From Bacteroidia bacterium (lineage in GTDB: Bacteria; Bacteroidota; Bacteroidia; Cytophagales; Cyclobacteriaceae), in NCBI GenBank assembly GCA_016650355.1, contig JAENVX010000255.1, forward strand, positions 1 to 5,049: a DNA stretch of 5,049 nucleotides. Direction: 5' to 3'. Numbering within the stretch: position 1 is the first letter of the stretch; each line of letters begins with the position of its first letter. This document shows, in pieces, positions 1-5,049 of this stretch. The notes beneath the pieces are model-generated. The model was given only the letters and a program-made list of their open reading frames with translations. It did no database searches and had not been told where the DNA came from. Position numbers and translations under genes: made by a program.

Positions 1-1181
1 GACTATTGTTTGAAACCAATTCCATCCCCACCGATAAACTTGAGGCAATCCAAAGGGCAAGCCAGCGTAAAGGGATTGACTTCTTAGATTTGTCTTTGTT
101 GACCGATGGATTAATTGCTGAACGTGAACAAGGCATTACCATTGATGTGGCACATATTTATTTCAGCACCGACAGAAGGAAATTTATCATTGCAGATAGT
201 CCTGGGCATGTGGAATACACCCGTAATATGATCACTGGCGCCTCCAAGGCAGATGTTTCTGTTATTCTAGTAGATGTTAGGAAGGGGATTTTAGAACAAA
301 CGCATCGCCACTATTTCATAGCAAATCTTTTGCGCATTCCAAACGTTATTGTGTGCATTAATAAAATGGATTTGGTAGGCTATAGTGAAGACCGTTTCAA
401 CCTACTGAAGGAAGAATTCTTAAGCTTTGCTGGTCAATTAAAGTTTGCAGAACAAGAAATTCAATTCGTGCCGGTAAGCTCTCTTTACGGAGAAAATATT
501 ACTGAACAATCTTCAAAAATGAACTGGTATAAAGGGCAGCCATTGCTTGCTATTCTAGAAAAAATGGAAGTGCATAAGCAATTGCATAAAGCCCCAGCAC
601 GGTTCCCCGTTCAATATATAATACGACCAAGAAATGATGAGTTTCATGATTTCAGAGGGTATGCTGGTCGCGTGGTCAGTGGCTCCTTTAAGCCAGGCGA
701 TGCCGTAACGGTGCCCCCCTCTTTACAAAAGAGTCTGATCAAAAACATTCACCAATACGATAAACAACTGAATGAGGCCGATGCTCGTCAATCAGTTGTG
801 ATAACGCTGCAAGATAATATTGATATTAGTCGGGGTGATTTTTTAGTTAAAAGTTCTGAAGAACCAGAATTAAAGAAGGAGCTTGAAAGTGACATTTGCT
901 GGATGAATGCGCAGCCCCTTGTAAGTGGCAAAACCTATTTGCTTCAACACGGCACCTCTCAAACCAAGGCGAAGATTACATCCATTGACTACATACAGGT
1001 TCCGTCTACGCTTGAAAGATTACCAGCTACAGAGTTAAAGATGAACGATATTGCCAGTATTAAAATCAAAACAGCCAAACCGCTGGCAATGGATCGTTAT
1101 TCAGAAAATCCTAGTGATGGCGCCTTTATTCTTGTGGATGAATATTCGAATAATACAGTGGCTGTGGGATTTGTGAAATAA
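1..1181 (+). CDS. cysN: Sulfate adenylyltransferase subunit 1 (CysN), GTPase subunit, 5' partial
   Basis: CysN is the translation-factor-like GTPase that pairs with CysD to make APS from ATP and sulfate in the cytoplasm, with GTP hydrolysis driving the reaction. The frame is open from the left edge. Bases 1-2 (GA) would finish an Arg codon, followed by Leu-Leu-Phe-Glu-Thr, matching the GRLL(Y/F)(D/E)T that directly follows the CysN P-loop, so the true start and about 25 residues are outside the window. Numbering from the TTG at 6, the visible G motifs are GITID (43-47, G2), DSPGH (64-68, G3) and NKMD (119-122, G4). The switch-region string TDGLIAEREQGITIDVAHIY is typical of CysN rather than EF-Tu. 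The beta-barrel domain 2 starts near residue 203 (QYIIRP...HDFRGYAG), and a C-terminal barrel follows (CWM...KTYLLQHGTS...IKTAKPL...ILVDE). The protein ends after this barrel, so there is no fused APS kinase (CysC). CysD is expected just upstream. Confidence 0.95.
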   Translation, partial: LLFETNSIPTDKLEAIQRASQRKGIDFLDLSLLTDGLIAEREQGITIDVAHIYFSTDRRKFIIADSPGHVEYTRNMITGASKADVSVILVDVRKGILEQTHRHYFIANLLRIPNVIVCINKMDLVGYSEDRFNLLKEEFLSFAGQLKFAEQEIQFVPVSSLYGENITEQSSKMNWYKGQPLLAILEKMEVHKQLHKAPARFPVQYIIRPRNDEFHDFRGYAGRVVSGSFKPGDAVTVPPSLQKSLIKNIHQYDKQLNEADARQSVVITLQDNIDISRGDFLVKSSEEPELKKELESDICWMNAQPLVSGKTYLLQHGTSQTKAKITSIDYIQVPSTLERLPATELKMNDIASIKIKTAKPLAMDRYSENPSDGAFILVDEYSNNTVAVGFVK

Positions 1182-1236
1182 GTATTAAACGAATTCGTCC
1201 TTGGCTTTTCAATCATCATTCTTTTTGGAAACAGAT

Positions 1237-2034
1237 TTACTTCTTATAGTATCCCAAAGCCTCAGGCATCCATCCTTTAAGATCACTGATTCGGGTTTCA
1301 TCTGCCGGGTGAGTTGACAAAAACTCTGGTGGCTTTTGGCCGCCACTCAATGCACTCATACGCTCCCAAAAAATTGGAGCTTGCTCTGGATCGTATCCAG
1401 CCATTGACATAAATATCAATCCAATATGATCAGCTTCCGATTCATGATTCCTAGAAAAACTTAGCATGCCAACCTGAGAGCCCATTCCAACCGCTTGTTG
1501 AAAAATCTGACTTGTAAGTCCCGGATCTGCTCCCATGGCAGCACCAAGAGTGCTCAATCCAATTTGCTGAACCAATCCCTGACTCATTCTTTCTCGGCCA
1601 TGATTGGCAATTGCATGCGCTACTTCATGCCCCATTACCACGGCTATGCCTGCTTCATCCTTACAGATGGGCAAAATTGCAGTATAGAAGGCTACTTTGC
1701 CACCGGGCATGCACCAAGCATTTACTGTTTTGTCATCCTGGATAAGATTGAATTCCCATTTGAACCCTGCCAATTGAGCACTAGCGCCTTTACTGTCCAT
1801 ATATCGCTCCACCGCCTTTTGGATCCGGACACCTACGGTCTTAATCATTTGGGTTTGTTCCTTATTAGTGGATAGTGGCCCTTTAGCAATTACCTCTCGA
1901 TATTGGGCAGCAGCCATTGCATTGATTTCATCACTTGATACTAGGCTCAATTGTTTTCTACCGGTAACTGCAACTGTTGCGCATCCATAAACAGCTAAGA
2001 AGAAAATAAAAAGTATTGCGAATTTCCTAATCAT
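1237..2034 (-). CDS. M48 family zinc metallopeptidase, predicted lipoprotein (LoiP/YggG-like)
   Basis: This 265-residue protein is a predicted envelope-anchored zinc protease. It begins with a lipoprotein signal: Lys/Arg at residues 3-4, a hydrophobic stretch at 5-15, then VYGC with Cys18 as the lipidation site. Tyr at -2 is not the commonest lipobox residue. After it comes the TGRKQLSLV segment often seen at the start of M48 lipoproteins. The catalytic motif HEVAH is at 136-140 (His136 and His140 zinc ligands, Glu137 general base). The third ligand is most likely Glu198 in SRNHESEAD (194-202), by analogy with HtpX. The family's STHP...RI signature is at 240-249. All key residues are present, so it is probably active. 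Known relatives (LoiP, BepA) degrade or help mature misfolded outer-membrane and periplasmic proteins; substrates here are unknown. The ATG at 2034 is chosen because it gives an intact signal peptide and lies just below an exact -7 promoter box. It converges with cysN across 55 bp. An antisense open frame inside it (1495-1875) is only a shadow. Confidence 0.93.
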   Translation of the reverse strand: MIRKFAILFIFFLAVYGCATVAVTGRKQLSLVSSDEINAMAAAQYREVIAKGPLSTNKEQTQMIKTVGVRIQKAVERYMDSKGASAQLAGFKWEFNLIQDDKTVNAWCMPGGKVAFYTAILPICKDEAGIAVVMGHEVAHAIANHGRERMSQGLVQQIGLSTLGAAMGADPGLTSQIFQQAVGMGSQVGMLSFSRNHESEADHIGLIFMSMAGYDPEQAPIFWERMSALSGGQKPPEFLSTHPADETRISDLKGWMPEALGYYKK

Positions 2035-2053
2035 ATAGTTTGGTTTATTGACT

Positions 2054-2087
2054 CAAAGGTAAAACTATTTTGTGTAAATGTGTTCAA
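2054..2087 (-). promoter_or_regulatory. Bacteroidota-type promoter for the M48 lipoprotein gene
   Basis: On the minus strand the exact -7 element TACCTTTG (consensus TAnnTTTG) occupies 2061-2054. A TTG for the -33 element lies at 2087-2085, with 23 nt between them, at the upper end of the reported 17-23 nt spacing. Transcription would start around 2047, leaving a leader of roughly a dozen bases before the ATG at 2034. No Shine-Dalgarno sequence is seen in that leader (AATAAACCAAACTAT), which is normal for this phylum. This is a motif match only. Confidence 0.55.
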
Positions 2088-2194
2088 TAAGCTGATCATT
2101 CAGAGCCTATTTTACTTTTAATGATATGATATATATGTAACTTATTCTTGATTTTCGTCATTAACTTAAAAAGCAAAAAAAAACAAAAAATGTC

Positions 2195-2223
2195 TTTTCT
2201 GCTTTGTATTGTTTCTACCTTTG
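2195..2223 (+). promoter_or_regulatory. Bacteroidota-type promoter for the FAH-M23-bcp unit
   Basis: The exact -7 element TACCTTTG lies at 2216-2223, 25 bp before the ATG at 2249. No good TTTG is found at the right distance; the nearest candidate is the T run at 2195-2198, 17 nt upstream, so the -33 element is weak. An A-rich tract at about 2168-2190 sits immediately upstream and could act as an UP-like element. Transcription would start near 2230, giving a short A/T-rich leader (AATTTAAAACAACT) without a Shine-Dalgarno sequence. It is the only promoter match noticed ahead of the three downstream genes. Confidence 0.55.
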
Positions 2224-2248
2224 TGCAGAATTCTAATTTAAAACAACT

Positions 2249-2863
2249 ATGCGGATTTTTGCTATTGGCCGAAACTATGTAGAACACATTGAAGAATTAA
2301 ACAATGAACGTCCTGACGAGCCTGTTATTTTCACTAAACCGGACACGGCCGTCATCAGAAATAATGCCCCATTCTATTATCCGGATTTCTCTAAAGATAT
2401 CCACCATGAGGTAGAACTGGTATTGCGAATTTGTAAAGAAGGAAAAAACATTGAAGAGAAGTTTGCTTCAAAGTACTATGATGCGATCGGCATCGGGATA
2501 GATTTTACAGCCCGTGATCTTCAAGCCAAGTTAAAAAGTAAGGGCTTACCATGGGATATTGCAAAGGGCTTTAACGGCTCCGCTCCTATTTCAGAAAAAT
2601 TTATTCCCGTTGCTGAATTTAAAAACATCAAAGACATAAATTTTAAATTGGAGGTTGACGGTCAATTGAAGCAAAAAGGAAACACGAGTCTTTTACTTTT
2701 TCCGTTTGATTATATCATATCCTATTTGTCAAAATTTTTTACACTAAAAACCGGAGACCTTATTTTTACCGGCACGCCCAAAGGTGTGGGGCCTGTGATT
2801 ATTGGAAATAAATTATCTGCCTACATTGAAAATGAAAAATTGTTGGAATTCGAGGTTAAGTAA
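2249..2863 (+). CDS. Fumarylacetoacetate hydrolase family protein (FAHD1-like acylpyruvase / oxaloacetate decarboxylase)
   Basis: This 204-residue protein covers the single catalytic domain of the FAH superfamily, close in length to stand-alone FAHD1-type enzymes. Visible motifs are GRNYVEHIEE (7-16), where His13 and Glu16 match the catalytic His/Glu pair of human FAHD1; HHEVEL (52-57), with metal ligands Glu54 and Glu56; IGIDFTARD (82-90), with the third metal ligand Asp85; GLPWDIAKGF (99-108), with the conserved Lys106; and GDLIFTGTPKGVGP (169-182). All metal and catalytic positions are present, so a Mg/Mn-dependent cytoplasmic enzyme is expected. FAHD1 relatives cleave acylpyruvates or decarboxylate oxaloacetate; other family members act in aromatic-compound breakdown, and the sequence cannot settle the substrate. 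No aromatic-degradation genes are nearby, which favours a housekeeping role. The ATG at 2249 lies 25 bp below a -7 box and starts the expected MRIFAIGRNY N-terminus. The last 32 nt overlap the next gene. Confidence 0.93.
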   Translation: MRIFAIGRNYVEHIEELNNERPDEPVIFTKPDTAVIRNNAPFYYPDFSKDIHHEVELVLRICKEGKNIEEKFASKYYDAIGIGIDFTARDLQAKLKSKGLPWDIAKGFNGSAPISEKFIPVAEFKNIKDINFKLEVDGQLKQKGNTSLLLFPFDYIISYLSKFFTLKTGDLIFTGTPKGVGPVIIGNKLSAYIENEKLLEFEVK

Positions 2864-4766
2864 GTTCGTTTTTTTCTTCAGCAGCGCTCTGGCCTTAAAT
2901 GTTCAGGGCCAGTTTAGTCCACCAGACAGGCCATTAAAACTGTTGCCAGCGGAAAAATCCTATCTTTTTCCTATAAAACCAGGTCAGGCTAATTTCCTGG
3001 CAGGCACAATGGGTGAACTAAGGAATACACACTTTCATGGAGGCATAGATGTGCGAACGAATAACTTAACTGGCATTCCTGTCCTTGCCACGCAAGATGG
3101 ATTTGTATCACACGCAACCATCAGTTCTTTTGGGTATGGCAATGTTTTATTCATCACACACCCAGATGGAAACACTTCTGTCTATGGACATTTAGATAAA
3201 TTCAACGGTGCATTAGCCCAATTTGTAAAACAGGAGCAATATCGGAGGAAAACATTTGAGATCGATTTATTTTTCAAACCAGACCAGTATCTCGTGGACC
3301 GTGGTGATACAATAGGGTTTTCAGGGAATACGGGTGGCTCTAACGGAGCCCATCTTCATTTCGAAATCCGTAATGAAAATAATGAAGCGCTTAATTCTTT
3401 GACATTTGGCTTTACAGAAATCCAGGACAACCGAGCACCTGTTGCACAAAAGATAGCGTTGAAAACGCTTGATATCAATTCAAGAATTAATGACCGCTTC
3501 GGAAGGTTTGAATTTTACGTTGTAAAGTCAGGCGATTCTTATGTGCTTCCAAAAAACATTTTAGCATATGGACGCATTGGTGTTGAGTTACTTGCTATTG
3601 ACAAAATGGACAATTCCAGTTTTCGTTTTGGCATCAACCATATTGAGATGAAAGCTGATAGCCAGAGAATATTTTCTCAGCATATTGAAAAGCTCCCCTT
3701 GGCCGAAACTCGTGGTATTCTCGCTTTGATGGATTATAAGACGCTCAAAACAACTGGCACACGATTTAACAAACTTTATATTGGTGATGGGAACAGCCTT
3801 AAGTTTTATGACGGTTCAATAAATAGTGGAGAAGTGTTTGTCGCGCAAAAAGATATTCCGGTTTCAATAAGCCTTGTAGACGCCAATAAAAATCAAAGCA
3901 CGATTAAATTTAGGCTTAGGCCATCCTTGCCAGTATCCGAAGTGAAAACGCTCGAAGCCATGACGAAGGATTTAAGCTTTGATATTCTTGAAAATACATT
4001 AGCCGTATCAACTAAACCTTGCTCAGAGAAAAAATCTATTGCTGTATTTGTTAGCGGGGTCCATACAGAAGTAAGTCCATCCTATTTTAATTCAAGTAGA
4101 AACGTTTATTTATTTGATTTACAGAAAGTTATGCCTGATTCAGTTCAATCTTGTAAGGGTTCACTAGCGTTCAATTTTAAAGATATTGTGCCCTCTCAAA
4201 CAGAATATACATACTATAGCGATCTCGTTGATATCAAATTCCCAGAGAATGCACTTTACGACACATTATTTTTGAATGTTAACCGATCGGCACAGAAGGA
4301 TTCAGAAATATTTACAATTGGCAATAAGACTACTCCTTTACATAGAGTAGTAGACATAACGTTACGCCCTTTAAATAATTATTCGGCCAATCGAAATACA
4401 GGAGTTTATCGTACCGATGCTGGTCGTTATAGTTATATTGGTGGAGAATGGAGTAACGGAAAAGTGAAATTTTCTGCGCGTGAATTAGGTGACTTTGTTA
4501 TCCTTCAAGACTCCGTTCCTCCTACCCTTACAAAAGTTTATTGCCATAATTCATCTGCCAGGTTCCGTATTCGAGATGGCTTGTCGGGCATCGGCTATTT
4601 CGAGGCAACTATAAATGGCAAATGGTTATTGATGGTATACGACTATAAGACGGGCATTGTGCAATCCGACAGACTTGATAAAACCCAGTCTTTGAAGGGC
4701 GACTTTGAATTGAAAGTAGTAGACAATGCTGGAAACGAAAAAATCTACAAACAAAAAATTCTTTAA
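2832..4766 (+). CDS. Secreted M23 (LytM-type) metallopeptidase with long beta-rich C-terminal region
   Basis: This is a predicted exported peptidoglycan endopeptidase of 644 residues. The ATG at 2832 is preferred because it gives a compact signal peptide: basic n-region to Lys11, hydrophobic FVFFFSSALAL, then NVQGQ as the likely cleavage region. An in-frame ATG at 2802 would add ten residues and deepen the overlap with the FAH gene. In the M23 domain (about 45-190) the full LytM active site is present: HGGID (His69 and Asp73, zinc), YGH (His120) and HLHFE (His174, and His176, zinc), with GNTGGSNGAHLHFEI at 165-179. About 20 extra residues (VKQEQYRRKTFEIDLFFKPD region) lie between YGH and the GNTG motif compared with minimal LytM domains. 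The rest (about 195-555) is beta-strand-rich without a domain I can name. The last 85 residues (from DSVPPTLT at 560) resemble a bacterial Ig-like module (DGLSGI...VVDNAGN). Mature cysteines are at 397, 441 and 571. No lipobox or obvious type IX sorting domain is seen. It is probably co-transcribed with its neighbours. Confidence 0.92.
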   Translation: MKNCWNSRLSKFVFFFSSALALNVQGQFSPPDRPLKLLPAEKSYLFPIKPGQANFLAGTMGELRNTHFHGGIDVRTNNLTGIPVLATQDGFVSHATISSFGYGNVLFITHPDGNTSVYGHLDKFNGALAQFVKQEQYRRKTFEIDLFFKPDQYLVDRGDTIGFSGNTGGSNGAHLHFEIRNENNEALNSLTFGFTEIQDNRAPVAQKIALKTLDINSRINDRFGRFEFYVVKSGDSYVLPKNILAYGRIGVELLAIDKMDNSSFRFGINHIEMKADSQRIFSQHIEKLPLAETRGILALMDYKTLKTTGTRFNKLYIGDGNSLKFYDGSINSGEVFVAQKDIPVSISLVDANKNQSTIKFRLRPSLPVSEVKTLEAMTKDLSFDILENTLAVSTKPCSEKKSIAVFVSGVHTEVSPSYFNSSRNVYLFDLQKVMPDSVQSCKGSLAFNFKDIVPSQTEYTYYSDLVDIKFPENALYDTLFLNVNRSAQKDSEIFTIGNKTTPLHRVVDITLRPLNNYSANRNTGVYRTDAGRYSYIGGEWSNGKVKFSARELGDFVILQDSVPPTLTKVYCHNSSARFRIRDGLSGIGYFEATINGKWLLMVYDYKTGIVQSDRLDKTQSLKGDFELKVVDNAGNEKIYKQKIL

Positions 4767-4768
4767 CC

Positions 4769-5049
4769 ATGGCACTTACTGTTGGTTCTACAGCGCCAGA
4801 CTTTGTTGTTAATGACCAGGATGGAAAGGCGATTAAGCTATCTGATCTAAAAGGAAAAAAGGTGGTGCTTTACTTTTATCCGAAAGACATGACTCCTGGT
4901 TGCACGGCAGAGTCTTGCAACCTTCGCGATAATTATAAGGCACTTCAGAAAGCGGGCTATGAAGTGTTTGGAATCAGCACGGATGATGAGAAGCGGCACC
5001 AAAAATTCATTGAGCAGCAAAACCTTCCTTTCCGCCTATTAGCAGATAC
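4769..5049 (+). CDS. bcp: Thioredoxin-dependent thiol peroxidase (Bcp/PrxQ peroxiredoxin), 3' partial
   Basis: The open frame from the ATG at 4769 runs off the right edge after 93 complete codons; the family is usually about 150 residues. It begins MALTVGSTAPDF, the standard peroxiredoxin opening, and contains the Bcp signature YPKDMTPGCTAESCNLR (37-53). Cys45 is the peroxidatic cysteine, with Pro38, Thr42 and Pro43 forming the active-site loop. Cys50, five residues later, is the resolving cysteine of the Bcp type, which forms an intramolecular disulfide reduced by thioredoxin. GISTDDEKRHQKF (68-80) and the start of LPFRLLAD also match. It reduces hydrogen peroxide and organic hydroperoxides in the cytoplasm. 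The ATG lies 2 nt after the M23 stop codon, which suggests one transcript and possibly translational coupling; no Shine-Dalgarno sequence is apparent. The conserved C-terminal arginine cannot be checked here. Confidence 0.95.
   Translation, partial: MALTVGSTAPDFVVNDQDGKAIKLSDLKGKKVVLYFYPKDMTPGCTAESCNLRDNYKALQKAGYEVFGISTDDEKRHQKFIEQQNLPFRLLAD

Noticed and set aside
1..1181. cysN as a truncated pseudogene lacking its P-loop
   Set aside because: The frame is open to the first base and the edge bases fit the codons that follow the P-loop, so the missing part is explained by the window boundary.
1189..1198. Perfect 10-bp palindrome ACGAATTCGT after cysN
   Set aside because: Too short to form a stable hairpin and not followed by a T run; it does not extend beyond 10 bp, so chance is sufficient.
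1495..1875. 126-codon open frame on the + strand
   Set aside because: It lies entirely antisense within the M48 gene, which has strong motif support; its translation shows no recognisable domain, and I saw no promoter for it.
2096..2287. 63-codon open frame on the - strand across the divergent intergenic region
   Set aside because: Its start is inside the FAH coding region and it runs over the A-tract and FAH promoter in antisense; its Lys/Phe/Ile-rich composition is what translated A/T-rich spacer gives.
2013..2432. 13-nt direct repeat GTATTGCGAATTT at 2013-2025 and 2420-2432
   Set aside because: Both copies lie inside unrelated coding regions; a single repeat of this length is plausible by chance in 5 kb of A/T-rich DNA.
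2265..3710. 12-nt direct repeat TTGGCCGAAACT at 2265-2276 and 3699-3710
   Set aside because: Both copies are in coding sequence, in the FAH and M23 genes, with no flanking similarity; most likely coincidence.
1..5049. A novel defence, mobile or biosynthetic system
   Set aside because: Every gene belongs to a known family with intact motifs, and no transposase, integrase, repeat array, RNA structure or compositional break was seen.

Overview
The window looks like an ordinary chromosomal segment from a member of the Bacteroidota, most likely Cytophagales-like. The reasons are exact matches to the Bacteroidota -7 promoter element (TAnnTTTG) in front of both outward-facing transcription units, start codons preceded by A-rich DNA rather than a Shine-Dalgarno sequence, a stand-alone CysN without a fused APS kinase, and the character of the M48 lipoprotein and M23 peptidase. 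The taxonomic call is inference from these traits; no rRNA or marker gene is present.

Layout. Positions 1-1181 (+) hold most of cysN, the GTPase subunit of ATP sulfurylase; its start and P-loop lie just off the left edge. Converging on it with a 55-bp gap is an M48 zinc-metallopeptidase lipoprotein (1237-2034, -). A 214-bp divergent intergenic region (2035-2248) carries one promoter for each side, both with the octamer TACCTTTG. To the right is a compact three-gene unit on the + strand: a FAHD1-like fumarylacetoacetate hydrolase family enzyme (2249-2863), a secreted LytM/M23 peptidase with a long beta-rich C-terminal region (2832-4766, overlapping the previous gene by 32 nt), and, after 2 nt, the 5' part of a Bcp/PrxQ thiol peroxidase (4769 to beyond 5049).

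How the genes work together. CysN with CysD (not seen) would activate sulfate to APS in the cytoplasm. The M48 lipoprotein would act in envelope protein quality control. The FAH-M23-bcp unit is probably one transcript, but the three products (a small-molecule hydrolase or decarboxylase, a cell-wall peptidase and a peroxidase) share no obvious pathway, so the link may be only co-transcription.

I found no RNA gene, mobile element, CRISPR array or convincing terminator, and no evidence for an undescribed system. The most useful second-look points are the M23 subfamily architecture, the start-site and overlap question at 2802/2832, and the paired divergent promoters.
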